In this document: positions 20,924 to 31,074 of the stretch, one piece after another
Numbering within the stretch: the stretch's first letter is position 1
Layout: each line of letters begins with the position of its first letter
Source: Eutreptiella sp. 'Long Island Sound 2002'
Lineage: Eukaryota > Euglenozoa > Euglenophyceae > Eutreptiales > Eutreptiaceae
Direction: 5' to 3'
DNA: 64,000 bases
Assembly: GCA_964036045.1 (NCBI GenBank)
Contig: OZ038381.1
Span: forward strand, 143,787,596 to 143,851,595
Program-made: the position numbers and the translations under genes
Notes under the pieces: model-generated
The model's input: only the letters and a program-made list of their open reading frames with translations
Database searches by the model: none
Told to the model about the DNA's origin: nothing

Positions 20924-22550
20924 ATGCATGATGGTTTGGCCACCTCCCCCATACCCCAGATGGCGCGGTCTTACCCGACCCTCACTACTAAAGCCTTGGG
21001 TAAGATGGGGTCCTACGTCATCCCCCAGGACCTTTGGAGGGAGTTGGTCCCGGAGTCTTTCTTGCAAGATGCCTTGGAGTATGATGTCGAGTCGGACCCC
21101 AATGGGGGTTCGGGCATGGTAGGAACCGGTGTGGCGGAGATGACGGCTACACTATTGGGTTCAGGGGGAATTAGCGCGACACCGTTGCCCCCCTCGTGTT
21201 TTCCGTTCATCATACCCAAAAGTAGTGAAAAGGTCAGTCTCATCTTGTCTTGCTTGGGCATGAATGAAAGGATGAGCGACCCACCAACTTTCCAGTTGCC
21301 CTCCTGGGAGGGGATAGCACGCCTGTTGGCGGCGACGCCCCGATCCCGCCACCTGTTTTGCACCCATGTAGACCTCACCAATGCATTTTGGAGTCCCCCC
21401 CCCCCCCCGACATGCGCGCGGCATTCCGTTTCCGGAGCAGGCCGGGTGGCCAGGTCTTTGCTCTGGATAGGCTACCGTTTGGCTGGAAATTTCCCCCAAT
21501 TTTTTGCCAGCGTATTTTGGGGGATTTGGTGAGACCCCTGGTGCCCCCCCACATGGAGCTGTTGCATTACCTGGACGATTTTTTGATCGTGGGGAGCAAT
21601 CCGGAGGAGGTCCAGGCAGTGACGGACAGGATCGTGGAGGCCCTGCGGGCTGCATCTTTTATAGTCAGTCAAAAGTCCACACTGCAGCCTGTCCAGAAGA
21701 TATTTTTCTTGGGTAAGTGGTTGGACTTGGAGGCTAGGGAGATTAGGTCCCACCCTAGGGCTTTTCTCCAGATGTTCCATGCTTGGGGCGCCTGGCATGT
21801 AAATCTAGGCCTAACAGTCGGCTGATGCCCAAAATGCTCGGTTTCCTGCAGTGGCATGTCGGACCCCGAGTCGGCGCCGGGCCGCTCTTGGCAGGGGCTT
21901 ACTGTCATGAGAGGTGGGGTAGTGACAAGTTGCCCACCCCCATAAGGGTTCTGCATTCGTTGGTCACGGTTATGACGCAGTGTGCAGAACCCTGGAGGCC
22001 CCCATCCCACCATACCTTAGGCATTGCACGTGCAATGTTCGTGGACCATATGTCAGTCCCAGAGTTCTTCGCACCTTTCATTTTTGTGGATGCCGCGTTG
22101 GACGGTTTTGGATATCGGGTGGGGGGGGTGGTGCCAAGGAGGGGGTTGCGCTCCTGGGCTGTCAGGGACAGGGTTTTTAACCACCAAGAGGCTAAGCTCC
22201 AGGTTGTGGCTTGGGCTGTACGCTTGGCGTGTCATTTCGGATGGCGGGCGCAGACCATTTTTACAGACAGCACAGCGGCAGGCTACCAGGCAGTGGGCCT
22301 TCGGGCAAAAACGTGGCTTAAACGCTAGATGCGGGTACTCCTGTCGCTGGTTTGGCGGTTGGCGGTATCAGGTATGGTAGTGCGATTCGTGTGGGTGCCA
22401 TCCGCTTTGCAACCGGCGGACCCCCTGAGCCAACTTTTCTCGGACCACAACGGCGATAAGGGCGCGGCGGAAATTCAGGCGTGGTGCATCTATGAGTGTC
22501 TTCTCTCTGTTCCTGAGGCCTGCTGTGTTTTTGGAGTTGTAATCGTCTGA
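20924..22550 (+). pseudogene. Reverse transcriptase and RNase H of YR retrotransposon 1
   Basis: Three frames must be joined. 20924-21400 has the N-terminal RT fingers and motif A (HVDLTNAFWSP). A shift at the C-run 21397-21408 leads to 21410-21825 with motif B (LDRLPFGWKFPPIF), catalytic YLDD at 21568-21579 and the KSTLQPVQKIFFLGKWLD primer-grip/thumb part. A second shift near 21800 leads to 21830-22328 with RNase H: Asp103 (FVDAALDGFG), Glu136 (NHQEAKLQV) and Asp162 (TDSTAAGYQ), counted from the ATG at 21783. After an in-frame TAG at 22326-22328 the domain ends with FVWVPSALQPADPLSQ. This is the RT-RH of DIRS/Ngaro-like elements. Gene order places it after the recombinase; before insertion of A and B1 the two were about 1.0 kb apart. 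Confidence 0.88.
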
Positions 22551-22603
22551 GCGCCGAGGCACCAGTGGTCCCTGCATCCTCAAGGCCGGTGGGGGGGGGG
22601 TCA

Positions 22604-23240
22604 GGTGAGCAGAGTGGAGTTGGTTGTGCCCCCGTATGCAGTTTTCTTGCCTGCATGGTGAAAGGCAAACGCAAACGCGCGAGGGGACGCCGTGGTGGTC
22701 GCCCGCACCGCCGATCCGCGCAAGCTGCAGGCCGCGCTCGGCACGTGTGCGAGAACACGTGCGCGATGTGCGGTCCCGACGCCTGGCGTGGCGTCCAGTG
22801 CGGCGAGTGATCCTGGGCATGCAGGCCCGTTTGATTTTCGCGTAACCGTGCACGGAATGGGAGGCACCAGCCCTCCTGCAGGCGGCGGCGGTCGACCTGG
22901 CCGCCCGCCTTTGGGCCAGCCCCGAGTAGGCCACGCTGCGCGGCAACCCGGACGTCAAGGTCCAGGGCCAGCGCCACCTCTGCCGCCTTCGCTGGCGGAT
23001 TGTGGTGGAAGGGGAGGGGGGCAGGGTGTTGTACCTCTCCCTCTCATCGCACCACAGGGAGCGAGGCGTGAGCCTCCCTTATATATGGTTGCACACCGGC
23101 GGTGGTTGGTTTTTTCCGTCCCTGAGCGAGCTGAGAGGCACGCTCAGTCAGGCTTCCTTTCAGGTTTGTGATGGTCGGATCCATCTGGCATTATGGGAAT
23201 TGAGTTTTATATTAAGGCTCCGTCTCGAGCCAACATAAAA
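22604..23240 (+). pseudogene. ORF downstream of RNase H, YR retrotransposon 1
   Basis: Overlapping frames (22624-22845; about 22860-23240) contain an Arg-rich stretch (RSARVREHVRDVRSRRLAW) and then a Trp/Tyr-containing segment (RVLYLSLSSHHRERG, IWLHTGGGWFFPSLSEL). A similar Arg-rich stretch in the same position follows RNase H in the second YR element (51050-51180). The conservation of position suggests a real third ORF of unknown function, now degraded by stops. Confidence 0.35.
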
Positions 23241-23283
23241 CCTACTGCGCGTCTGCATTCTGCCCCAGGATGGTGAGGCCGCT

Positions 23284-23830
23284 GGCTGGCGCCGGGGCCG
23301 TAAACCGTGGCAGCCGGCTTTGTTGTCGGCCATACGCTGACCGTTTCTTACCCCGATTTGCTCACCCTGAGAGCCCGCGCCATCACCCAGGGTAATTGGC
23401 GATGGGACGAAGCCAGAGTAGTGGACCATGGCCAACGGCGGTCTGACCTACGGCGCCGTTACTTGAGGGACGCCACTGACCTCCAGTTGCCTTTGTGCGC
23501 CCTGTTCCAGGGTTGTTTCATAGTGGGCTGGCGCTGTGGCCGTGAGCCGTAGCAGCCGGTCTCAGTTCTGCCTGCCCCGGGCTTGGCCCTGGTGTCAGTT
23601 GTTAAAAACTCGTTGCTTACCTTGTGAGTCTACACCTTGACCCAGGATTGCTGACAAGAAGCCGAAGCGAGAGTTGTGAGCAGCGACAAGCGGCGCTTTG
23701 ATCCGCAGTGCATTGGCCTGAGGGGTGCTGCTGACCGGATGAACACACCGTGAGTCTTGAGCGGAAGTGATATCAACCATGGGCTGGCGCTGTGGCCGTG
23801 AGCCGTAGCAGCCGGATCTGTGGTAGGCGG
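23284..23830. repeat. Degenerate tandem repeat, about 250-bp unit
   Basis: GGCTGGCGC...GCCGT...AGCCGG recurs at 23284, 23526 and 23782; the last two copies are nearly identical for 35 bp. The sequences between (ACC...CCCAGG...CGAAGC...GAG) also match loosely. No gene seen from 23241 to 24012. Confidence 0.65.
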
Positions 23831-24012
23831 CCCCATATCCTTTCCAAGCACCGTTGACCTGCCTTGCACCCCATAGTGTGTGCATTTCGGTCTTTGCCCG
23901 CTCAGCGTTAGTCCTTTCCCTGCCAGTCTCCCCCCCATCCTCTCCCCCCTTCCCCCCTACCCAGGATTGGCGGCGGCGAGGCAGAAGGGTTGGGGGAGGG
24001 TAGAAAGGTAAA

Positions 24013-24490
24013 CCAGAGCGGTCTGCCTGCCCCGAGTCTTGGTGCTTGTGTGCCTTGGTAAACACCACTTTGTCCCCCAAACTGGGTTTACCACTTCGAC
24101 CCCCCATTGCTGTCTTCCGTGGGTTTTTGAAAAATTTTTGCTGCCCGCCCGCCCACCCAGGAGTTAGTTTGTTTGCTGAGGAGCCCCCCCCCTTCTTGTG
24201 CCTGTTAGGTGTAGAACGAGTGAAGCATCATGTTTTGGCAGTATTTTATAGGACCTATGTGTATGGCGGCGCTAAGAGTCAGGAGTCATGGCAGCCCCGT
24301 GGTCGCCTGTGAGTGAGTAGAGTAGACTGCACGTGTTGCAGGGAGTCCAGGTTTCCCTGAGTAGAGCCGCCATAGGGTACTATTGCCGAGATGGGCATTA
24401 CTCTGCACTGCAAATGCACTATCAGCTGTGTTCTGCGGCCCAGAGCGGTCTGCCTGCCCCGAGTCTTGGTGCTTGTGTGCCTTGGTAAAC
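24013..24490. repeat. Split direct repeats B1, A2, B2 (3' end of YR retrotransposon 1)
   Basis: A 51-bp sequence starting CCAGAGCGGTCTGCCTGCCC is identical at 24013-24063 (B1) and 24440-24490 (B2). Between them, A2 (24063-24142) matches A1 at the element's left end. About 300 bp separate A2 and B2. The arrangement A1...B1-A2...B2 is the split-direct-repeat hallmark. Confidence 0.82.
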
Positions 24491-24800
24491 TCCACCCCTG
24501 TGCACTACAGCACAGGGTGGAGGGAGTGATTCGCACCTCTGTGCACACCAGCACAGGGCGGAGGGTTCCCCACCTCTGTGCACATCAGCTTAAGGCGGAG
24601 GGACAGGTTCTCCCCCCTTGGGCACCACACCACAGGGCGGAGGGACAGGTTCCCCACCCCTGAGCACCACGGCACAGGGCGGAGGGACAGGTTCCCCACC
24701 CCTGCGGAGGGACAGGTTCCCCACCCCTGTGCACCACGGCACATGGCGGAGGGTCAGGTGCCCCACCCCTGTGCACATCAGCACAGGGCGGAGGGAAGCT
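24491..24800. repeat. Minisatellite, 41-44 bp unit (array 1)
   Basis: Units of the type GCACAGGGCGGAGGGACAGG followed by TTCCCCACCCCTGTGCACC, about seven copies, starting immediately after repeat B2. The same family forms the large array at 42165-44620. Reading frames through it are repeat artefacts. Confidence 0.9.
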
Positions 24801-24839
24801 ACTTGAAGGCTATGGCTAGGATGTCTACGTGTGGGAGGG

Positions 24840-25780
24840 CTGTGTGTCTCGTGCTTGTGTGTGAGTGTGCTGGTATCTGTGCAGTGCTACACTGCATCGT
24901 GTGTGCTGCGCAATGCACTGCACTGTGTGTGCTACGCCCCTCCGCTCTGCGTGTGCTGCGCTCTGCTCCGCACTGCGTGTGCTGCGCTCTGCACCGCACT
25001 GCACTGCGCGTGATGCGCTCTGCCCCTCCCTCACTGCGTGCAATGCGCTCTGCTCCGCACTGTGATAGCTGCGCTTTGCACTGCACTGTGTGCTGCGCCT
25101 TGCACTGCACTGTGCGTGCCGCGCTCTGCACAGCACTAGGTGCGTGGTGCTCTGCACTGCATTGTGTACGCTGTGCCCTGCTCTGCACGGCGTGTGTGGT
25201 GCCCTGCGCTGCACTGTGTGCCCTGTGCTCTGCACTGCACTGTGTGCAGTGTGCTCCGCACTGCACTGCGTGCGCCGTGCTCTGCAGTGCACTGTTTGTG
25301 CTATGCTCTGCACCACACCAGTGTGTGCTGTGCTCTGCACCGCACTGTGTGTGCTGTGCACCGCACTGCGCTGTGTGGGCTGCACTGCACTGCACCGTGT
25401 GTGCTATGCTGCACCGCACTGTGTGTGCTGAGCCGCACTGCACTGTGTGCCACACTGTACTGCACTGTTCGGTGCACTGCACTGCACTGTGTGCGCTGCG
25501 CTGTACTACACTGTGCTGTTTTCTGCACTGCACTGTGCGTGCTGTGCGGCAGTGCATTGTGTGTGCTGCGCTGCACTGCACTGCACTGTGTGTGTTGTGC
25601 ACTGCACTTTGCGTGCCGTGCTGCACTACACTGCACCGGCACTGTGCTGCCTTGCACTGTGCGTGCTACGCTGCTCTACACTGTGCCGCGCAGTGTACTG
25701 CGCTGTGGGTGCTGTGCTGCTCGCTGCGCGGTGCAGCGGCGGACTCGGTGCCGCACCGCCACTGTGCCCCAACAAAATAA
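24840..25780. repeat. CTGCACTG-type low-complexity satellite
   Basis: Nearly a kilobase of CTGCACTG / GTGTGTGCTGTGC variants without a fixed period. A 400-codon Cys/Ala/Leu-rich frame spans it but is repeat-generated. A short unique stretch and G-runs with GGGTTGGGTTGG follow to 25900; nothing gene-like is seen up to 26157. Confidence 0.88.
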
Positions 25781-26157
25781 ACCCCAAACAGATTCCCTAC
25801 CCGACCTGACAGGCCGCGCTACCAGGTCCCCACCCCTGAGCTTGGGGTGGTTGGGGTGGGGGGGAGGGGGGGGGTGGGGGGGTTGGGTTGGGTTGGGTTG
25901 GACTCTCCCGACTTGAAAAACGCGACGGACCCGTCAATTGAAAAATTTGGGTCCCCCGGGAGCGGCGCAATCATCGGAGTAGTCTGAGCACACTCCGCCA
26001 CCAGAAAGAGGACGACCGCACGACACATCAGCCTGCTGCACTTGGCGCATACCGCCTGCATCGCTCCTTGGCCAGCCTCTGCTGGCCCGGGGCAGCCCCA
26101 CCGCGCCCTGAGGGCGGCGCCCACACGGCTGGGCCGCCGCTCTCGACGCTCGCGGGA

Positions 26158-27294
26158 TCACTCCGACGCCGCCGGGCCCGAACTCCCGGGAGGGGCATCG
26201 GGGTCTCCCCTGGCGCGGACCACTGTGGAGCTGCCTGGCACCACTGCTGACAGGGCCATTAGCGCCTCCGCCAGCCCCTGCGGCACTGTTCCTTCCGGCG
26301 CAGACATCCAGAATCGGTCTCCAACACGAACATGCACATGTTCTGGCTGGGCGTCCAGCCGCGCCAGGCTCCAGCGGTGTACAGCGGCTCCTTCCCAGGC
26401 AGGCGCCTGTCCGCCACCAATCACGACAAGCACTGAACAGTGCTGCCCGTCTGAACCCAGAGGGAACTCTGGTTCCGCCAGGGCTGCCACGCCCAGGCCT
26501 GGGGACTCCGCCAGCGCTGTGACAGCGCGGTCGTACAGGTGCAGCAATGCGGACAGGCACGCGGCGTGTTGCCACGACAGCCCATGCGTCCACCCGCTCA
26601 CTGGACCATTGGATGTAGTCCAGAACAGATCCCAGGCTGCTGACCGGGCATATGTGGCCAGTGCCTCCAGGTAGGCGCTGGCCAGGCTGTCTCTACGAGC
26701 TGCCGTAAGCCAGCGTGACGCTTCCGCGCATGTGCCCATGAGCATCCCCGACCACGTGACGTATACTGTGTGGGGGCGCGCTGGTGGCCACGTCGCTGTC
26801 ACCTCATGGTCGGCCCGCAGGACCAGGTGCAGGCTGTCACCACTGGGACGCCCTAGGCGTACCCACGTGGTGGTCACCCACTCTGGCACTGTTGCACCGG
26901 GCGCTGCCGCGAGTACCAGCGCACGAAAGCCAGCTTGTACGGCCAGAGCCACTTTGCCACATGCTGCCAGTAGGTGCTGGCCCCATCCGGCACACGACTG
27001 TTCGCAGAACGGGCAGTTGAAGACGTTGTCTGGGGCTGTCGCCATCGTCCGGGCTGCCCGAAGCCACGTGGCCACGTTGAGGGCGTCCTTGGATAAACGG
27101 GCCTCCTGAACCACTCGCTCCCACGACGTCCCAGCCGCCGGGTCGCGGTGCAAGGGGGTGGGGGGGGGTGGGGGGGGGTGGTGCTGGTAGGTGGGGCTGG
27201 GTGCTGGGTGGTGGTGGTGCCGCTGATTGTGGTGATTCTGCGCCGCTGTCCTGCTGCTGTGGCTGTCAATGTGTGGCGGGGTGTGTCTGGGCAA
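26158..27294 (-). CDS. Intact ORF with CCHC-type zinc finger, retroelement-like
   Basis: 378 codons, one unbroken frame. The first 60 residues are His/Pro-rich, encoded by a C-rich repeat, so the real start is probably further in; no start is decisive. A zinc-finger-like motif, CPFCEQSCAGWGQHLLAAC (Cys94, Cys97, His107, Cys112), resembles the finger found after RT or RNase H in non-LTR retroelement proteins. A Trp/Ala/Leu-rich C-terminal half of 260 residues is unrecognised. It may be the surviving 3' part of a retroelement, or an independent gene. Confidence 0.45.
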   Translation of the reverse strand: MPRHTPPHIDSHSSRTAAQNHHNQRHHHHPAPSPTYQHHPPPPPPTPLHRDPAAGTSWERVVQEARLSKDALNVATWLRAARTMATAPDNVFNCPFCEQSCAGWGQHLLAACGKVALAVQAGFRALVLAAAPGATVPEWVTTTWVRLGRPSGDSLHLVLRADHEVTATWPPARPHTVYVTWSGMLMGTCAEASRWLTAARRDSLASAYLEALATYARSAAWDLFWTTSNGPVSGWTHGLSWQHAACLSALLHLYDRAVTALAESPGLGVAALAEPEFPLGSDGQHCSVLVVIGGGQAPAWEGAAVHRWSLARLDAQPEHVHVRVGDRFWMSAPEGTVPQGLAEALMALSAVVPGSSTVVRARGDPDAPPGSSGPAASE

Positions 27295-27826
27295 GAGTTG
27301 GAGCAGAGGAGGTGTACAGTGCGGGCGTGCAGGGGCGAGTGTTGCGATGGGGGCACATGGACGAGGAAGGTGCCGCGCAGTCCAGTCCCCTGCCGGCGCC
27401 GTCAGGTTTCACATTTGGGGGCCTCAGCGAAGGGGGGGGGGGGACTGGAATACACCCAAAGCCTCTGGGGCAGCGACATGCGTCACGGAGATGATTCAAC
27501 ATGACAGGTAGGGCCCAAGGGACATAGCACGGCACAAGCAGCAGCAGCCTCGGCCTCGCCCTCTGCTCATGCACGCCCACCTTCTACCCCAGCAAACCCC
27601 CCCCGCATGGCAGTATCCTTCAATGTCAGCGATGTCAGCATTCCGCTCTGCTCAGCAAACCTGCACTTTCCTCCCCGACTCTTGAGAAACACGAAGGACC
27701 TCGATCAATGGAAGCAGGTCATACCAAAGGGGTGCGCGACACAGGAACCCACCAGAATTAAAAGCACCCCTCTTTTCCTCCAACTCTGGGGCGCCCCTGT
27801 ACCGCCCCCATCTGTGTGCTCCCCAG
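27295..27826 (+). other. Presumed channel intron, upstream of the first visible exon
   Basis: No coding exon recognised. GT-rich low complexity lies at 27150-27230 and short G-runs at 27435-27445. It ends with the acceptor CTGTGTGCTCCCCAG (27812-27826). Confidence 0.5.
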
Positions 27827-28055
27827 GCGCTTTTCGAGAGAAGGTGTTGAAGTTGGTCTCGATGCCGCAGTTCCAACTGATGATGTTGACGATCACACTG
27901 ATTGATGTCATCAGCCTGGCCACAGATCACTACCAGGCGGGACAGGGCCTGAAGGATGCCATCAAATATATCGGCATCACGTGCACCGGATTTTTCATTG
28001 CGGAAGTTTGCCTCAAACTCGTTGGCTTTGGAATCAGAGCCTACTTCAGGGACAG
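27827..28055 (+). CDS. Voltage-gated cation channel, exon with domain II S1-S2
   Basis: Follows the acceptor TCCCCAG and ends at GACAG|GTTGCTG. It encodes the N-terminal edge of an ion-transport domain: S1 (FQLMMLTITLIDVISLATDH) and S2 (IGITCTGFFIAEVCLKLVGF), then AYFRD. The last two bases (AG) combine with the first base of the exon at 32903 to give an Arg codon and the typical YFRDRWNCLDF. No domain I exon was found in the 27.8 kb upstream, so the gene is incomplete in this window. By position before the II-III linker and domain III this is domain II. The product would be a plasma-membrane Na+ or Ca2+ channel alpha subunit. Confidence 0.85.
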
Positions 28056-29873
28056 GTTGCTGCCCATCCATCCCTGCTGTCGTGAACTGAAGCGTGGTCC
28101 ATGGAGGTCTGAAGTCTATCTGCTCCCCAAGTCCACTTGCAGGGGGATCCAGGAAATTCTGAAAAGGGCCGCCGTGATGGGACACCACCTCAAGCAATTT
28201 TCGTCCCCAATGCAACTCAATGCTGCTGGGAGGGTTTTTTTGGTTGGCATGTTGTCGCATACCTTCGCCTCTGTTTCGCACACTTTCCATTGGTCTGGTA
28301 CCCCAAGCGGAACTTGCACGGGGGTTTACAAAGATGAGGACAAGTGCCTTGTTGTAAGAGCCAGAGGTTGATGAGTATGTATTGAGGGAAAGTATTGGGT
28401 GCCCCTAGCCATGGGTCACCACACAGTGGGTGTGAAAACAATGATGGAGGATGGGACAAACGACCCATCACCCCTTGATTCCGGGTATCCAACAGATGCT
28501 GCTCCTAGCTGGACAGGGGAATGAAATTGGGGCAGGGTGACAGTAGGTGTCCAACAGTAGTGAGGGCTGCAGTGGGGGCTGGCACCCACAGGACGTAGTA
28601 GAGTTAAAAAGGTGAAACTTTGATAGTTTAATAAACGGATTTGTTGTTGGGACGGCAGGGATGGCACGAGACCATGACAGTGCCATGCGAGAGGACCTCT
28701 GGGTGGGTGGTTGGGTGGGTGGGTGCCTCTTGGGTTTCAGCCCCCACCCCTCTCCTGTTGAGGCAGGCTAGGTGTGTTGCCTCCAGCCCAAAAGTGGGTG
28801 CCCACCCTTTTTGTTTCAACCCCCCCCCTTCCCTGCCTCCACCTCCACACCCTCATGTTTCTGAGGGAGCTCCAATACCACCGTATATTGTGCCCACTGC
28901 CAAGGGGATTGTAGGCAATGCCACAGGTAACCTGGTGCTCTTGCTTGCGCTTCATGGGGAAAAGCAGGCCACAAGCCTCCTTGGAAGTCTCCTTTATGGA
29001 GACACCCCGAGAGACATATGTGGGGCAGCCCCAACTGTGAGCATAGTAGGTCGCCAGGCTTGCATTGTGCAATGGAATGGTGCTATTGGCATTGATGACC
29101 AATTGTTGCCTTTCCCTGACACGACTAGGGGTAATAGGGGTGAATGGTCGCCCCCAGTGCGCTTCTGTCGCCTACAACAATCTAGCAAAAACAGCTTGGA
29201 AGCGCAGCACCAGGTGAGGGCGGCGCGAGAATCTCATGTTTTCTGTGGCTGCGGCCGTCTTTTGTCTACGCTTGGGGCCTTTGTGTGCCCCATCTCATTG
29301 AAACAGCCTCTTGGACGTGGACACAAAGTAATATCCATGCCTTGTGCAAGAGAGCAGCTGGGTTGTAGGTGTTTTAGCGTTCTATGACTTGCCAGCTTGC
29401 TGCATGCTTGCAAGGTGGGTGCCCATTGCGCCTCTTGGCACAACAGTGCCACACCCCTTTTGGACTTACTTGCATGCAGGGCATCTGTGGTGTGCCTTTG
29501 GAATAATTTAGCTCATGTGTAGTGCATTTTTTACACATTAAGCACTGATTTCTTGCTCCTCCAGCTCTTTACATGGCACATGTGCACGGGGCCTCATGAA
29601 ACACCAATTTTTGTTCGCAAGCAATTTCTCCTTGGGCTATGGGGCAGAGACAATACTGGGGCTGTGCTGCTTCTCCCTGAGGGAGTAACACCACCAAAAC
29701 CATGGTGGAAGGGTGTAATTCCTTACTATGCACATTGAGTTGGTGTTGTAGTCTCTCCTCAGTAGAGAGTGATGGTGTCAACACATCATCAATTTGTGTA
29801 TTCCCACGGGGACCATTTTTGTGGACAAGTACCCCAAATGGATGCCGAACAGTGGATTTTTTTTGTGTTTGTA
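28056..29873 (+). other. Channel intron, left part
   Basis: First part of a 4847-base intron (28056-32902). A 248-codon frame at 28641-29387 has no recognisable domain and unlikely composition. I see no other gene. It ends at the WW-gene element. Confidence 0.6.
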
Positions 29874-31074
29874 CCCCCCCCCCCCCCGTGTCCAACGAAC
29901 ATTGTGTCCAACGAACACTACCCGTTCGAACCGTCTTTTTTGTGTACCTAATTAATTCGGTACATAATTAGGTACGAGACATCAGAATTGAGGTTTCAGG
30001 CCAAAGGTGCGGGGAAATGAGGGGCTGTTGCAATGTATGTTGCACAAAACTCTAAAGCAGGGTGTGGGGAAGTGGTGTCCCTCAACTACAGGACCTCTAT
30101 TGCCCACTATGACTGACTCCCTACTGGCAGCTGGCCGTGAGGTGCTGTACAAGCGGTACCACACCGGGGAGCTTGTACTAGCCACAATTCTTGGGCCTTC
30201 TGATGACGGTGATGACTTTGTCCGGCTGAAGTACAGCCGAAATGGGCGCGACTATGAAAACCCATCCGCCCCTCTCAGTGCGGTGCAGTTCCATCTGCGC
30301 TCCCCTTCACTGATGTCATCAACTTCATCGGAGGAGACCCCGCAGCCCACGTCTCGCGGTCGCCCCACCTCTCCACCATCACACTCTTCGCTTCCATCTG
30401 GTTGGGAGCAACGCCGAACCCCCGATGGACGTGTGTTCTACGTGAACCACACCAAACGGGAAACCCAATGGGAGGAACCTCCCCCCGCGTACTCCTCCGT
30501 GCGCGCTTCACAGCCCCACACAGAATTTTTCAAGAAGCATGATCCTGAGTCCGACTCTGATGATGGGTCACAAACTGATACGGATGACTCAGGTGACTCC
30601 GATGATAGTAGTGGTGTTGATGACTCTGATAGTGACGATGATCGTGACTGTGGCGTGGTTTGGGCCAAGTCAGGGCGTGGGGTGTGGGGTTTGTGCCATG
30701 TTTTTGAGGACACCCTGTACTTAACCCGTGATTTGATGGAGGACAGTGGTGTCCCATCAAATCTGTCCGTCCCCAAGGTGAGCGACTCGGATGGGGCTGC
30801 CACTTCTGCCCGTGCCAAGAAAAGCCCCAAGCCCGGGGAGCACATTCAACTTTTCCGCATGAAGCGGGACCGCAACAAGGGCTTCTACTCGGAAAAGTGT
30901 TAAGTGGAAGTCTCCAGCGCATTGTGCTTTGCATGGGCTGGGTATCTCGTGCACAGGGATGTGTTACCGCCGGTTCACAACATTGTCGCGCGCAACGAAC
31001 ACTGTGTCCAACGAACACTACCTGTTCGAACCGTATTTTTTGTGTACATAATTATTCGTTGGACACGGGGGGGG
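29874..31074 (+). mobile_element. 1.2-kb TIR element carrying a WW-domain gene, inside a channel intron
   Basis: Ends are inverted: C-run plus CCGTGTCCAACGAA at the left (29874-29900) and TTCGTTGGACACGG plus G-run at the right (31055-31074), flanked by TA on both sides (29872-29873, 31075-31076). Just inside each end a block of about 55 bp (GTGTCCAACGAACACTACC, GTTCGAACCGT, TTTTTTGTGTAC) occurs in the same orientation at 29903-29952 and 30999-31054. A hairpin GTACCTAATTA / TAATTAGGTAC follows the left block (29945-29974). The element encodes one protein (30109-30903) and no transposase that I recognise, so it is probably non-autonomous. A 2-bp TA duplication would fit Tc1/mariner-like insertion but is weak evidence alone. 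Confidence 0.75.
30109..30903 (+). CDS. WW-domain protein with Tudor-like N-terminus and acidic repeat
   Basis: I choose ATG 30109 (MTDSLLAAGREVLYKRYH). Residues about 8-60 resemble an SH3-like or Tudor-like barrel (GELVLATILGP, DDFVRLKYSRNG). A Ser/Pro-rich linker leads to a classical WW domain: LPSGWEQRRTPDGRVFYVNH with the second Trp in ETQWEEPPP, the two Trp 22 residues apart. WW domains bind proline-rich peptides. A strongly acidic Asp/Ser stretch follows (30545-30645), then a conserved-looking tail with Lys/Arg at the end. The frame is intact, with stop at 30901-30903, about 150 bases before the right TIR. The gene sits in the same orientation as the host channel. Role unknown; it may be a captured host gene. 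Confidence 0.8.
   Translation: MTDSLLAAGREVLYKRYHTGELVLATILGPSDDGDDFVRLKYSRNGRDYENPSAPLSAVQFHLRSPSLMSSTSSEETPQPTSRGRPTSPPSHSSLPSGWEQRRTPDGRVFYVNHTKRETQWEEPPPAYSSVRASQPHTEFFKKHDPESDSDDGSQTDTDDSGDSDDSSGVDDSDSDDDRDCGVVWAKSGRGVWGLCHVFEDTLYLTRDLMEDSGVPSNLSVPKVSDSDGAATSARAKKSPKPGEHIQLFRMKRDRNKGFYSEKC

Larger units (their letters stand above)
10108..24490 (+). mobile_element. YR retrotransposon 1 with split direct repeats, interrupted by nested transposons
   Basis: Outer repeats are arranged A1 (10108-10188) ... B1 (24013-24063) A2 (24063-24142) ... B2 (24440-24490), the split-direct-repeat pattern known for PAT/Ngaro-type tyrosine-recombinase retroelements. Inside, in order, are a Gag-like frame, a tyrosine recombinase, then RT-RNase H and a further ORF. 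The block 12869-20817 is foreign: removing element B1 plus one TAAGT copy, and element A plus one TAAGA copy, joins 12868 to the retroelement's continuation. The net element is about 6.4 kb. All its ORFs carry stops or frameshifts, so this copy is dead. The order YR before RT is unlike DIRS (RT then YR) and recalls the order described for VIPER elements. Confidence 0.75.

Noticed and set aside
24578-25780. 400-codon Cys/Leu/Ala-rich frame, and its minus-strand counterparts
   Set aside because: The sequence beneath is a CTGCACTG-type satellite plus minisatellite; the same short peptide repeats throughout and in several frames.
28641-29387. 248-codon frame in the channel intron
   Set aside because: No domain, composition drifts along its length, and the minus strand is open as well; treated as chance.
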